A DNA stretch of 64,000 nt from Dermanyssus gallinae (GCA_003439945.1 QVRM01004848.1:45333-109332), one strand, 5' to 3'; counted from the first letter of the stretch, positions 1 through 11,836 are shown. Program-made: numbers and translations. The notes: a model not told the origin generated them from the sequence alone.

Positions 1-2028
1 TCCCCTCATCCAGACGGAAATCTCGGCCAGGGCGTCATTGGCTCTAAGTTCCAGTTGCTGGGGGGTGCCGCCCTGTACTACGACTGCAAGGTCGTCCGCA
101 TACGCAAGTAGCTCTGTCCCTTCTGGTAGGTTACTTAAGCGTAGGACATCGTCGTACGCCAAGTTCCATAAAAGAGGACCCAAGATGGAACCCTGGGGAA
201 CTCCAGCTGTCATTTCAAATTCGGATCCCTCATTGTCTACCCGTCGTTCGTTCAGGTAGTCCGAGACAATTCGACAAAGGTAGTTCGGAACTCTTTTTCT
301 CTTGAGCGTCCCCAGTATCACCCTCCAGGGTAAGCTGTTGAAAGCATTCTTAACATCCAGCAGTACGACAATGAGAAGATTCCTGGACCTTGCCGGGGAT
401 TGTCGTAGATCTTCCGCCTTAGCAACGACCCGCTGTATTGCGGTCAGACACGAGCGGCCTTTGCGAAATCCGAACTGATTCGGTGAAAGAAGGCCGCGTT
501 CTTCTGCGAATAATCGCAAACGGTTTTCTATAATCGCCTCAATACCCTTGGCCAGTGTACTGACTAGGCAGATTGGTCGGTAGGTGCCGTTCATTTTGGG
601 AATAAGCACAAGGTTGGCCTTCTTCCAAATCAGAGGCAAGCGTCCGGATCTGAGTATCCGTGTGGCAACGTGGGAAACTACTTCAGGAAACTCTTTAAGA
701 GAACTTTTACGGCGGAAGCCGGTATACCATCAGGCCCTGGTGCTTTTCCGGTCTTCAGTCTCTCTCCCGCTGTACGGACCTCCTCTAGAGTCACCCCTTG
801 GACTGGTCTCTCGTCCGCACCCGCTTCGAAAGGCGTCCTGTTGAGGGATGGATGTCGAGGGAAAAGCGTTTCTATTACCCGTCGGCGTTCGTCCGGGGAA
901 AGGTTAGCGCTCTTTCTTGTTTTTGTCTTGCCACGGATCAGCTTGTACGGTCGTCCCCACGGGTCGTTTTCTATTCCCGACAAGAATTCCTTATGGCATC
1001 GTTCCTTGCTTTCATCTATAGTTTTGCGTAGAGTGGCCCTAAATCTTCTAAATTCGCTTTGCAATTGCGCAATGATTATGTTATTCCTTCTACTGCGCCT
1101 TGCCCTGGTGAATCTTCGCCTGGCGTAGATGCAGCGTCTGCGGGCTTCCGCGATCTCTCCGTTCCACCAATACTTCGGCGAAACTGGACGTAGTCGCTTT
1201 GGATGCGTTCGCCTCTTGCTTGGCGTCTTGCACGCTTCCTCCAGAACGTTCTGAAGCTCTTGAGCGGTTTCAGGTTCACCCTTTACTTTAAGTATTTTTG
1301 CCAGCCTCCTTTGCAGCTCCCTGTTGTCAGGTGGCTTTAGCCGGGTTGGCCTAACCGGGGCAGAAAGGGCTGCTAATGGGGTGGTTCCTTCGACGTCAAA
1401 TTCTATACAATAGTGATCGCTCAGGTTCTCTTCGTCAAGTAGTATGGTCCAATTTGAAATCTTAAAAACGTGGCTTCTCTTACAGATCGTCAAATCGATG
1501 TGCGACTCAGTTCCCCCGCAGTGGAAGGTAGGGTCGTTTCCTTTATTGAGAACAACAAGGTCATGCATTGCTAACCACTCAAGAACAACTCTGCCTCTTC
1601 TGTTAGTGTTGGTTGCCCCCCATGTTGTCGAGGCTGCGTTAAAGTCTCCAGTAAAGACCACTAGTGGTAAAGGGCAATCTTTCGCTGACGTTGTCATCTC
1701 CTCGAGCAGGCCCTCCAAGTCGTCCAGCGTGCCGTTTGGACTGCTGTAACATGAGTAGAAACGACCGACGCCGTTCACGTCTATCCATGTAAAATTTGAT
1801 CCTCTTCCACAGCCCGTAACTCGGAGACATGATGGCAGATTATGCACAATGCAGGTACTGGTCTGAGCATCCACAACCCAGGTTAGTCTGGTTCTTCTTT
1901 GCCAGTTTCACGTTAGGCTCGCTAAGCAGAGAGAGTGCAGTGCTCCTCCTAGACACTATTTCGTCTAGCATTAGATGAGCTCCGCGGCTCCTGTTACAGT
2001 TTAATTGAATAACCTTAATTCGCATCAT
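1..2028 (-). pseudogene. R1-like LINE ORF2: AP endonuclease + reverse transcriptase (broken, runs off left edge)
   Basis: This is the replicase of a non-LTR retrotransposon. The N-terminal apurinic-type endonuclease would nick the target and the RT would copy the element RNA at the nick. Seen on the minus strand: start ATGATG at 2028 (reads MMRIKVIQLNCNRSR); endonuclease motif GDFNAAS at about 1635-1649; SDHYCIEF at about 1398-1421; RT motifs YRPICLV near 555-580, VVLLDVKNAFNS near 345-375, GVPQGSILGP near 180-205, and the catalytic YADD at 91-102, intact. Single-base frameshifts near 1875-1885 and near 690 split the frame into three parts. The C-terminus lies beyond base 1. Start choice: this ATG overlaps the end of ORF1 by 14 nt, typical of R1/Jockey-group elements. 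R1-clade membership is inferred from motif style and ORF1 architecture; an exact family was not assigned. Confidence 0.9.
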
Positions 2029-3659
2029 TTGAGTGCTGAGATTTGGCTAACCGTTGATCATCAGTCGGGGATTGCTGTCCTCTTTTGCGGTTCTTTCGCG
2101 AGATAACTGGCCTAAAACCGTCTGCGTCGACAGTAGGCGTATCCGCAGGAGGGCTTTGCCCGCTCAGCGCAACATCTTCCGTGGGTTCAAGGGTAGGTGG
2201 TGACTCCGCTTGTGGAAGAGGACGGATTTCCTTGGTTGTTGTTAAAGGACAGTTTTGCATTTTCCGTCGAGGGCCTGCTTGGTCCAAATGGCGCCTGGCC
2301 TCGGCGATCTTCATTCTATATCCCGGGCAGGCTGCAGAGTTGGCTGCATGCCCGGGTACCCCGCAGTTATAACATGAGAGGGACCCCTCGCAATCCTTTG
2401 CGACGTGACCCAGGGTGCCGCACTTGTGACATCGTTTGACCGTGACTTCTTCGAATGTACAAGATTGAGCCTGGTGCCCAACTCTCTGGCATTTCTGGCA
2501 TGTCGGCACGCTGACCCATTCTGAGATGGGACAGGACGACCAGCCAATCTGGATCCGTCCAACCCTCATCAGCTTTGCGAAGTCGGATGAGTTCATTCGG
2601 GCCAGAGCCGACCACCGGCCGTTGGCTCCTTTCTGTGGTTCTTCTACAAGCAAGAGGCCAGCAACGCTGGCAGCATGTCTAATTGCTTGGTCGACATCTT
2701 CCGGTTTGTACCTTCGAGCAGTCCTTACTATAATTTTTTTTAGTGCAGAGTGGTCGGTCGATACATTGGCGTCTCCTTTTGATTTTAGTGCATCAAAGAA
2801 ATGTGCCGATGCGCCCTCTGTTGTTTCTGCGACCCTTAGCCGCATGTCCCCGCTGGCAAGCCGTTGCACCCCAGTGACCTTCACGTTGTATTGTGCGGGA
2901 TCAATGTTGTTACAATCGCTTCAAGGTGTCTGCGTAGGAGACACCGTCCTCCTTATGGACAAGTATGGACGTGCCACTCGGTGCCTTTCTGGCACGTCTT
3001 TCTCGTTTGGCAGAATCCTCTTTTCTGTTTCTCCCAGATGTCACTGCTACGCAAACGTTGTGTTTCCGGGCCACACATTCAAGAAGCTTTTTAACGCCCC
3101 TTCCTCGCCTTGACTAGTCATGTAGCACGGGATTGCCCCTGCTACGCGTAGCTCCTCTGTATTCCCCAAGAGCTCGTTGGCTCGTTCAATTACCTTCTCT
3201 ATAAGCTCGAGGTCTTCCCACTGCCCCGAGTCCTTTCTTGATAAGATCATCTATGACCTTTATCTTGCCGTGCGTACTTAGCATATCCGGCGTGCACTGG
3301 CAGGCAACGTCTCTTGACTCGTTAGGGAGCAAATCGGTTTGTTGCCGTTCGTCGGCGTCCTTCATCTTCTCTGCCCTCACCATATCTCTGATTACGAATC
3401 TTAGTTTCTCCGATGAGCTTTTGACAACGAGTTGCATATTCTTCAGACTAGCAGTGACCTTATATATGTCTTCTATTAGGCGCAGTGCTTGCGCTAGTCG
3501 AGGACACCTGGGTTCATCCACCTCGTCTGAGTTTCCTTCCGGTGCGTAGTTATCACTGCCGGTTTGACTCGCCTGTTGCATTGCTTGGCTATCTTGGCCT
3601 GGCTCGTCGGGCGGCTCCTTGTCCGGTTCATTGCGTACAGACGAGTCGCCCACAAGCAT
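2015..3659 (-). pseudogene. R1-like LINE ORF1: gag-like nucleic-acid-binding protein with three zinc knuckles (two frameshifts)
   Basis: This ORF1 coats element RNA in the retrotransposition particle (known for the family). The C-terminal part (2015-2884) has three consecutive knuckles: CQKCQRVGHQAQSC and CHKCGTLGHVAKDC (both C-x2-C-x4-H-x4-C) and CYNCGVPGHAANSAAC, which has a longer last spacer. The N-terminal part starts best at the ATG at 3659 (MLVGDSSVRNEP) and is rich in charged, probably helical sequence (about 3240-3520). Frameshifts near 3240 and near 3060 divide the frame; on either side the reading sense continues in another frame. It ends with TAA at 2015-2017, inside the first codons of ORF2. 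The two ORFs plus the upstream leader form one nearly complete element. Confidence 0.88.
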
Positions 3660-4208
3660 TGCTAGCCCAGAAGGGTAATTGCTAAATGAGAATTTTTTTT
3701 TTATATGTAGACGTGTTTCTATGCCCACTCGGCACGAAACTTGCAAAACAAAATTAATAATTAAATAAAAAATAACTTTAATGCTGATCCTCTCAAAAAA
3801 AAAACGCCCGTTTCCGGCTTTGAACTCGGAACAACTGTCCTGCGCCCGCTTGATAGACAACGGCGCTGTCCACTCGGCTACGCGCTCTGTGTGAAGACGG
3901 TAGTGCTAAATAGAGTCATTGGCCAACCCAGGTGATGTTTACGGTGGTGATGGCCAAAATGACAGCAGCAAAACAAAAATTGATATTAGTTGTGATAAGC
4001 CGAGAATGCCTCTACAGCTGTTTTTCACGCAACTTGTCTAGGGTCCGTAGAATGAACGTTGAGTAGTGTTCTACCGTTTAAAAGTCACTTCCAAGAGCAC
4101 GTTAGTTATACAAAGGTGCACCTGAGCAGGGCGCGCCGAACTGTTACGTAAGAACTGGCTGACGGTAGCTCCGTACTAAGATTTTACAATCTTTTCCTAG
4201 AACTCCGC
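3660..4208 (-). other. Leader/5' flank of the R1-like LINE
   Basis: No open frame is recognisable here. The part next to ORF1 (3660-3790) is A/T-rich with runs of A and T and may be the element's 5' UTR. 3806-3887 is tRNA-like (separate entry). 3890-4208 shows no similarity that I can recognise. The true 5' end of the element was not located. Confidence 0.4.
3806..3887 (-). repeat. tRNA-like sequence with A-box and B-box (tRNA pseudogene or SINE head)
   Basis: Reading the minus strand, TAGCCGAGTGG (3870-3880) fits the pol III A-box consensus, and GAGTTCAAAGCC (3817-3828) fits the B-box with one or two departures. The spacing (about 42 nt) and the intervening stem-loop-like segment fit a tRNA. 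The T-arm does not fold into a standard 5-bp stem with 7-nt loop, so it is not a functional tRNA. A run of A follows on the minus strand (3796-3805). It lies just upstream of the LINE ORF1, so it could be a SINE, a tRNA pseudogene used as a target, or part of the element's leader. Confidence 0.5.
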
Positions 4209-4258
4209 TTGACCCGACCGTCGCGTTCGAATCGCGCTACCACTCCACTACACTCTCT
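4209..4258 (-). repeat. Short tRNA-like fragment where the second LINE breaks off
   Basis: On the minus strand, GTAGTGGAGTGGTAGCGC (A-box-like) is followed directly by GATTCGAACGCG (B-box-like), with the tRNA middle missing or displaced. Parts of it resemble the tRNA-like sequence at 3806-3887 (both contain a TCAAGCGG core). The RT reading frame of the LINE at 4237-6055 ends inside it. It may mark a 3' truncation or an insertion point. Weak evidence. Confidence 0.3.
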
Positions 4259-6055
4259 AATACACCCTGCTCACCGTCTACCAACAAGGTGTCCTTCTCA
4301 AAGAAACTTGCTATTACACTCAGGAGAGAGCCACCCACTCCTGCTCGTTGGAATGCTTCAACCAGCAGATGGCGAGGGGCTTTGTCAAAGGCCTTGACGT
4401 AGTCAATAAAGACTGCATACAGATGACCTTTGGGTTGTGCCACAGCTCGCTCGATTTCTGACTGGAGAACATGGATTGCATCACGGGTGCCTCGGCCTCT
4501 TCTAAAACCGAATTGCTCCGGTGGAAGTGCCTCTTCAGCCACCGCTCAATCCGTCGAATAACCAATTTACAGAAAATCTTCTTCAATGTGCGTTCTGACG
4601 CCACTCCACGATAGAGATTTGGATCCTGCTTGTCATCACCATGCCTACCCTTGAACAGAAGAGAAAGCCTGGCGACATGCCAGACTTTAGGCATCCGGCC
4701 CCTCTTTATAATTTCGTTAAAGAAATCACAAAGAGTTTCTGCCAAGAGAGGAAGTGACTGGATCCAATGCTCATAGCAGACCTGATCGGGCCCTGAGCTC
4801 TTTCTCTTCGGGAGTGACCGTAGGACCTGACACACCTCCTCCACCTCGAAAGGCAGATTCATGTTGTGCTGCTCCAGTGTAAGCGGATGCTGTACGATTG
4901 GAGATACGGCCGCAACGTCACGATTGAATAAAAGATTAGTTAGGTGGCTCTTTACCTGCCCGTCGCTAAGCGGGTTCACCGCCCTACGAGGTCGCACGAT
5001 GTAAGCTGAAGGCTCTCGTTCTGCCCTTTCGAGCAGCCGTCGTTCCTCCTGCCTTGCGTGTTCCCTTTTATGATCATAGCAGAGTCTTATATACGCCTTT
5101 CTACGCTCAAAGTAGTCCCGCCTGGCTTGCAGTGATGATGTTGCTCTGGCTCTTGCTTGGCGCAGGAGTCCGAGCACTTCACCGTGGGCGAGGTAGCAGG
5201 CTCGAGAGTACCACGGGCGTGATCTCTTTTGCCATAACCTTTTCCACTTCACTGCACTTCTCATCGTTCTCTCCAACTGATCACAAGTGGAATCGATGTC
5301 AGGGCTTACCTCAAGACCGCCCACCGCTCTGTCCAAAAGAGATAGATTAATCCGTCTCATTGCAGACCAGCGCGGCGGGTTATGTCGGTCTCGCCAAATA
5401 CCGGGAACATCGACAACGGCCAACACTGGTTGGTGCTTTCGAGCCGCTTCATAAAGAACATCGAAGCTTTCAATTTCACGGCTGACAAGGTTGTGAAACA
5501 ACAGGTCGATGGTGCTGCTTCCATTGTGACTCAAATATGTATAGTCTTCACGCGCGTTAGCACATTTCAGACCAATATTTTCCATCACCTGAAGCAGCAC
5601 CTCGCCTTTATCATCGTTGGCCCCACAATCGATTCTGGCATTGAAATCACCGCCGACGATAGTTGGCATGGTCAGATTTAACTCTGAAAGTCCAAAGCTC
5701 ACCGTTTCAGCAACCTCCGCAGAATCGAATGTGGGTGGGAAATAGAATACAGCGACGTTTACCCTCCCAGAGGAGAGCACTACGCAGTATTCATCTTTCC
5801 TGACGCATTGCATCGGTGGTAAGCGTTTATGTAGGTAGATAGATAACCCACCCACAGGTCTTCCCCGACCTCCCGCAGGTAAGACAGCCAGCTGGTGAAG
5901 TCCCGCATATCATTGATATGCAGTTCGTCCCGCTGAAATGTCTCCGTGAGGAGTGCAATGTCAACCAACTTAAACATGTCATCACGTGCAAGATCCATTG
6001 CCCCCTTAAGTCCCTCACAATTCCAGAGAAGCACTCGTAGAGGTATGTTTGCCAC
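4237..6055 (-). pseudogene. Non-LTR retrotransposon ORF2: endonuclease + N-terminal half of RT (3'-truncated, frameshifted)
   Basis: The start is the ATG at 6055 (MANIPLRVLLWNCEGLKG); the WNCEG opening is typical of AP endonuclease domains. Further motifs are LLTETFQRDE, VGGDFNARIDCG and STIDLLFHN. The RT begins around PKVWHVARLSLLFKGRHG and reaches RT motif A, AVFIDYVKAFDKAP (about 4375-4413), then stops at 4237 before the catalytic YxDD, so the palm is incomplete. Frameshifts lie near 5850 and near 4540. The motif style differs from the R1-like elements here and is closer to the LINE at 30567-34425 (YRG...K.F style). It is a dead copy of the Jockey/I/CR1 supergroup; I do not assign a clade. 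Confidence 0.85.
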
Positions 6056-6082
6056 TACGCTTGCAGTTCTAGAACTGGTCAG

Positions 6083-6792
6083 TCACTTACGGGGGCTTGG
6101 ACCGCCAGGCGCACTAAAACTCTCCTTAACCATCCTCTCGTAGGGGACGTCCCCAACCCAGCGACGGAACAGGCTTCCCTTTGGCCAGAATTCATTTCTG
6201 CAACAGTTTGCGTAATCTTCGTCACGCACCACCACACAGAACACAGCATCACTACCATGTGTATGTAGCTTCCAAACTGCTTTCACAGTTATGCCCTTGC
6301 CAGTAAGCCAGGCCTGCAGCCCGACCGCCGATGTCTTCTGCGCCAATCGTGCCACTCTCAAGGCGCAGATCTTCGCTGGTCTAGCATAGACTTCCAATCC
6401 GCCTATGCCATCTGTTGCACTACCGCGCTGCATTCGATGTTTTGTTTGTTGTCTCGTCGCTTACGAACCACAACAAAACCATCGTCGTCTGCCTTCTCCT
6501 CCGGACGTGGGTCAGCTGGATCTGCTGTCGGCGTTGTTGTTACCGCAGCTGGTGACGCCGCTGTACCACCACCCGGTGGTTCCATCTCCACAACAGCGCC
6601 GTTCAAGTTGCCACTGTCGTTACTCAACTCTGCAGACGCCAAGCTTCTCTTGGCGCCTGCGCGGTTGTTTTTGCTGGTCTCTCCAGCCAGCTCTCTCGTC
6701 TTTGGCTCAGTGACGTCACCTCCTTCTCTGCTGTCTGCTAGCCTGGCTTTCTTGTTTTTCCGCGTTGTCCGCGTTCCGCCACTTTTCTCCAC
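6083..6792 (-). pseudogene. ORF1 of the second LINE (charged N-terminus, no zinc knuckle seen, one frameshift)
   Basis: This lies 27 bases upstream of the adjoining ORF2 and is co-oriented with it. The first part (6403-6792) starts with an ATG at 6792 and is rich in Lys, Arg, Thr, Ala and Pro (MEKSGGTRTTRKNKKARLAD), ending near DDDGFVVVRKRRDNKQ. The second part (6083-6433) is in another frame and carries a compact domain containing FWPKGSLFRRWVGDVPYE. A single frameshift near 6430 separates them. No CCHC motif is visible, unlike the other ORF1s in this window. Role as an ORF1 nucleic-acid chaperone is inferred from position. Confidence 0.65.
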
Positions 6793-7379
6793 GCTAATTT
6801 TGTCACTTAGCGTGGATAATAATTAATATAAGAATAGGATAATAATTAATATAATTAATATCTTAAATATAATTTGAGAAATGTTTTGGGCATGTTGCTT
6901 TGACAACCTAGCGTTATCGGACCGTTTTATTCCACAAAAGCAACGGAGTCGCCTAGACGCGTAACGTACAGTACGGTACTTTCAAAATTTGACGACAACA
7001 CCGATAACCATGGCCTGAAATGATCCATACTGATTTTGCTGCTTTATACAGCACATCATAAGATATCACTTGGCTCGCTAATTCAAAACGTCACTATCCT
7101 CAATGAATATAGGCACTTGTGCAGAAAACTCAGTCAAGCAGTTTATCCAAATGTAGATAAGTTTCTACAAATCAGTTCTGGACCTATGTCAAATGAAGGC
7201 CCCATTAGTTGAGCGAATCGGGCCCTATGTATTTGATTATGCAGCATTCATCTGATTTGCCTTATGGCCGTTCACACGGTGTTAAGATCCTTGTCGCTTC
7301 AAGGCTTCATTAAAATATCGTCGTTTTAGATTAAATTAATAAGGTCTATGTGCGCTGTCAGGAGTATTCCCTCACAAAG
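6793..7379. other. Unassigned AT-rich interval
   Basis: Mostly A/T-rich (AATTAATAT repeats at 6820-6860) with no open frame of substance. It probably contains the leader of the LINE at 4237-6792 (minus strand). Nothing else recognised. Confidence 0.4.
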
Positions 7380-7800
7380 GTGGGGGAACCACTCGCTTTG
7401 ACTACCAGGTTTGCCTTGGTCATACATTCGTGAAACTGCCTTTCTCTACTGACGCGTGTGCCCCATGAAGCTCTGGTGGCATTGAAATCTTCTGTATTGA
7501 GGATAATTTTCGTCTTGCTCTCAGACACTTAAAGATAAAGTCCCCAAGGTTTTCTTCTCCGGTAGGATGAGAACTAGCAGCTGTAGCCCAGTGCGACTTT
7601 GTAGACATCTACGCAAATCTTCTTTCCCGTCCTGTTTAGGCTATAGCATGGTCTTGGGAGATACCGGTCCAGTGAAACGTCGTAGTGGCCCCTTTAACCA
7701 CTACCCAGTCCCCCGGTTTAGTGCATTACTTTTTTTGAGTTTGGTGAGCAGGCAAATACCGATTCTTAGTAGGAACACGGCCAGCTCTAGAGTAACATAA
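7380..7800 (-). pseudogene. Decayed R1-like endonuclease fragment (ORF2 start)
   Basis: On the minus strand around 7445-7500 one frame reads EDFNATRASWGTRVSREG, a worn version of the GDFNA...WG...RG signature of R1-type AP endonucleases. The adjacent frames contain ANPTG/ENLGDF-like remains and several stops. It lies immediately downstream, on the same strand, of the ORF1-like remains at 7886-9246, as expected for one element. The rest of ORF2 (all of RT) is missing, so this copy is truncated at about 7380. Identification rests on one motif plus context. Confidence 0.55.
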
Positions 7801-7885
7801 GCCGCCCTGCATGATTAATCTGCAATACTCGGGTCATTATTGCGGTTTCCAAGTTTCTTCGGCCATATGCCCCCTTTGCCGTTTT

Positions 7886-9246
7886 CTATAGTTGATGGTT
7901 TGCTCTCCTGCTTTCTCTGCTTTTTGAAGCTTTGGCCCTTTTGCTCGCAGTCCTGCCTTTGGTGAGAAAATTAACTAGGTTCTGCGGTTCGAAAAAATGT
8001 GCTACGGGCTGCGCGGCGGTCCAGGTTGCTCCCCTGTTTGCCGGGCGTACCTCCTCTACCATTTTTGATATGTTATATAGGCCACTCCGTTCGGTTAGTG
8101 CCTCTTGGCAGTGCAGACGCGTTACTTCGGGGACGCGGCCGTGCATTCCCCGAATTGCCGCCCAGCCTTCACCCTTGGCTATTCACAGAATAAAGTCACC
8201 GCTTTTACTCTTAGCTGCCTTCAAACCCTGGCCCTCCTTGTGAACCACTTGGAACCGGATTCCCCTAAACGTGTCCGCAAAGGTCTTGCCCTCTGCCACC
8301 TTAACTCTAATCGTGGCCCGCGGGCCTTGACCCGCTGATCGTCGCTTGAGAGCTTCGTGGTGACCACCACAGCACGCGATAATAGAGGCCTAGAGAACCA
8401 GGTAGAGCTGTGAGGCTAGCAAGCCATCCGACCTGACCGAAAGAAACTGGGACGCCAGAGCGTCGATGACCGCTAGGTGCGACCTACATGTCTTTACCGA
8501 TCCAGCGTTTACTTTGCTCTTCTACAGGCAACCCCCACGGTATCAACTGACTAAAATCAAAAGGACTTCAGTGCTAACCGGGCGATGCCCTCGGTACACC
8601 CTCACCCCCATGCGAGGGGACGTCGATTACAGTGGGCTCTGCAACGCCGTGATAGGATACCCCTAGTGTCGAGTTTGCGCTTGCCGGCCGCCGCACAGTC
8701 AATATTGTAGATCACATGATAGAGATCACCATTGCCAGGTTTCGGAAAGTAGCTTACCTAAATGCCCTCATTAGGGAAAAGTCACAATTAGAACAAAGCC
8801 AAAGGTTAAGAGAAGTGGCCAAAGAAGATACAGAACGACAAAGGAGAAAAGAAAAACATGCAATCACACCCTTCGCAGAGCCACGATGCATACCATTTCC
8901 TAGGGAAAGCCCGCCAATTCATGAGCAGGTCGTAGCGAGAAGCTCCCTCCTTATAAAATCAGGCCTACGAGCCTTTAGTAATCAATATTGGCCACATCTC
9001 ACTATGCTCCGCAAATTCTTTGGTCGACGTTCTAGCATGGCTGAGCGCGTCCTCGTTCATGAGGCAAGTCATCTCTTCATCCGTCATCTTAATGGCCAAC
9101 CGAATAGCCTCGTCAAGTTGAACGCTCTGGGTCCTTCGCTTGGCCTCCTTAGGGGCGCCCTCCTTCAGTGTCCAATGACACTGAAAGTCTCGCCGGTCGA
9201 TCGTCTGCCAATATTTGACCTTGCTGGCCTTCTGTTAGTGTTTCCA
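7886..9246 (-). pseudogene. Decayed LINE ORF1 (gag-like), several frameshifts and stops
   Basis: The best start is the ATG at about 9246 on the minus strand (METLTEGQQGQILADD). After a frameshift near 9150 a hydrophilic helix-rich stretch follows (QLDEAIRLAIKMTDEEM). A long coding-like stretch runs 8340-7886 with one in-frame TGA near 8179: KVAEGKTFADTFRGIRFQVV, then ...MHGRVPEVTRLHCQEALTER... and a basic Ser/Lys-rich end. The order and hydrophilic character suit an ORF1 of the element whose endonuclease remains follow at 7380-7800. Zinc knuckles are not preserved. The 180-codon open frame on the plus strand at 8716-9258 is antisense to this and is not considered a gene. Confidence 0.5.
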
Positions 9247-9603
9247 TCTTGGCCCTGAGATCCCTACGCTTCCTCCGGAGAGCCTTGGTGTAGTCGTTCA
9301 CCCGGGCCCAACAACAACTGATAAGGTTCTGGAGTACTACAAAATGACATATTGCCCTTTCTCGTACTTATAAAAATGGTAAAATTGAATCTTGGCGTTG
9401 AGAAGACAAATACTATGGTATTTGCCATAGCCTTTATGGTATGGTTATAAATTATAAACACATTCTATTGGTGCTGATCTCAAGCAAAGATTATAATTGT
9501 CTTCCAGTCTTGCATCGCTTTAATGTTTGATATCGTCAGGACACCTCATGTGCAGTAAAAATATGTACTAAAGCCTCAGTAGAGATGCGAAAAAATCCGT
9601 CTT
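9247..9603. other. Unassigned interval between two LINE relics
   Basis: Low-complexity A/T-rich DNA with no coding signal. The left part may be the 5' leader of the minus-strand relic at 7380-9246, the right part the upstream side of the plus-strand relic at 9604-10560. Confidence 0.3.
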
Positions 9604-10560
9604 TTGGTATCAGTAGTAGAAAGCATCGTGCTATATGCCGCACCTCTTTACAAGCGCACGACTACCAGGACTACAACGCGTTGCCTCCTCCTCAACGAGA
9701 CTCAACAATATGTGACGCATCGCACGGGTAAGTCGCAACATTATCCGCGACAGCCATGCAAGTCCTGTATAGACATATTGCCTGGGACCCAAGTGTAAAA
9801 GCGCTAGGTTCAAGATGGTCCTCAATAAACTGCGGACAGAGGGATTAATTAGCAGAACAGATACTTTAGACAAGTTGAACCAGCATTGGGAAGCACCCCA
9901 GCCGGGCCACCCTGGATTCTGGTAAACATTAATACTTCTTGATTTCAAACAATTGTACAGACTTAAACACGGCTCGCTCACCTACTCACTCGCGTAAATG
10001 TCAAAGCGACTTGGTGGATGCTTCGCATTATATATTAGTAAAGCTGACTTATTTCATTATAATTTAGAAGAATATATGAAATGCTTCACGGCGTTGCTGC
10101 TCGTCGACCTAGTTGCTCCTTCTGCGCGCCGTAGTCGCTCTATCGCTCATGCCCGTGAGGAAGTCCTGTCCGCCCCCTGGCACGAAGGTCCGGGTCCATC
10201 CAGTCTCTCATAGTTCCGAGCACTGAGGTCGCGTTACCTCTTTGGATCTCTAGGGACAGTCGCTGGGAGAAGAAGGCGTGCGCCCTCTTGTCCATTGTCG
10301 CCTGCCGTAATGCGTCGCCAACCCGAGAGATCAATGTTACCGTGAGGGGCCCAGGGCCACCCATCGTCTCGAACGCGAATGGCGAAAAGTGGTGCGCCCG
10401 GCTGACTGAAGCTGACTCCCCCTTCTGTTGTATGTGTAACTCAGAAAAGGCTGACGATATCAGGCACAGTTATGTACGCTGTACATTTTCCAATACTGAG
10501 CGAGACTTGAGACTAAGAGTCTCGGTATTTGTCTAGGAAGGCCCCTGGCATGCCTTAGTA
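9604..10560 (+). pseudogene. C-terminal remnant of an R1-like ORF2 with terminal zinc finger
   Basis: The left end reads SVVESIVLYAAPLYKR, matching the post-RT region of the R1-like copy at 15306-16842 (SVALYAAPVW). The right end contains PFCCMCNSEKADDIRHSYVRC (about 10421-10482), a C-x2-C-x9-H-x4-C finger typical of the ORF2 C-terminus. The middle is scrambled by stops and frameshifts. The RT palm is absent, so the copy is 5'-truncated or an internal deletion product. It is oriented opposite to the relic next to it. The function of this finger in target RNA/DNA binding is family knowledge. Confidence 0.6.
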
Positions 10561-11323
10561 GAGGTGCTCCATGAGTCCTGGTAAATGATATGAAAATTCG
10601 CAGTTTGGGAGCGAATATAACTACCGCAGAAAATCAAGCAGCCATAATAACTAAAATAGTCAGGCGAGATGACACTACTAGTGCAACCAGCCATTAGCGG
10701 TAATGAAGAAGGGGTAATGATGACTCCTTAGAGAAGGGGTAATTATGACAATAATCTGTATAAGAGGTATATTAACAATATCAAAATCAAACATTTCAAG
10801 TTAGACTTAATTGAAACGCAAATTTAGCAACACAAGTTTTGTTCAGTAGTCGATACTAGTTCTTAGGATGATGTAGTGAGCTGCAGTTCAAGCCTAGCGT
10901 AGAGTGCTGGCCATAAATATTTTTGCCTACCTCATATTAGATAATAAAACTTCGCGTACGCTTATCTAACAAAACGTATATTTTATTGGATAACCAGGTT
11001 AGATAAAACAGATGATTGCGGGCATATTGCGGATCTTTTTTGTTTGCTCTGAAGGATTTTCCACGAGCCATAAGCATAGCGGACGTAGGCTGCAAAAATG
11101 AAAGCAAAAGGAATCTCTAGCTATTCTATTGCTTTATGCTATCCATTTTTGCAGAGGGATATCGGATTTCATAGCAAGCCAAGAGCAGTGATTCGAGACA
11201 CAAACTGCGAAGTGTATCAAAGGGTAAATGATAGGCACTAATAACCGCAAGGCTATATGACTCGACGTGAGAATCAAATGTCGATCGAACTACAGCCAGC
11301 GTTGTTGGCGAGGGATTTCAGCG

Positions 11324-11354
<31 letters not shown>

Positions 11355-11836
11355 AATCCTCTCAGAAGTCGTGCCCTGTAGAGCTTACTCTGCTCGATCG
11401 AGATAATGGACTAATAGATGAGACAATGAAACTTTGACCGGCGTTGCAGCATAGCGATCCGCCCAGCCACTGACAAAAAACCTGGATGATCTCAAGGGAA
11501 CGCAGGGCTCTCTGGCGAGTTCTGTGTGGGCCTTTAATCTGCTCATTTTAACGAAAACCAGGACTTAACTTGTCGTCTTATCTCACGCGAGAAGCGAGAC
11601 GAACATAAAGGACTGCCTTTATTTCTTGACTTCAGAAATGTAGTTCGACACTTTTCCTTAGTGTGTTGTTCCAGCGCTCTGTGCCTAGCTGCACTTCAGG
11701 TGAGCGCTCCAAACGTTTTTTTCATTCCATCTAGATAGCGGTCCAGCAAGCAACCGTTAGTTATGCTTGATAAAAGTGAAAATATGGGATTTGTTTAATA
11801 CATACGGATATATTAAATAAACCGTTTGAGGCATTA
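10561..11836. other. Unassigned interval with a (TA)n tract
   Basis: No coding region recognised. It contains a (TA)14 microsatellite at 11324-11351 and a short direct repeat GAAGGGGTAAT near 10708-10742. Otherwise it appears to be unique or very old repeat DNA. Confidence 0.4.

Noticed and set aside
2526..3113. 195-codon plus-strand open frame
   Set aside because: Antisense shadow of the zinc-knuckle ORF1 of the R1-like LINE.
8716..9258. 180-codon plus-strand open frame
   Set aside because: It is antisense to a decayed LINE ORF1, has no domain, and the minus strand shows the better coding signal (QLDEAIRLAIKMTDEEM).
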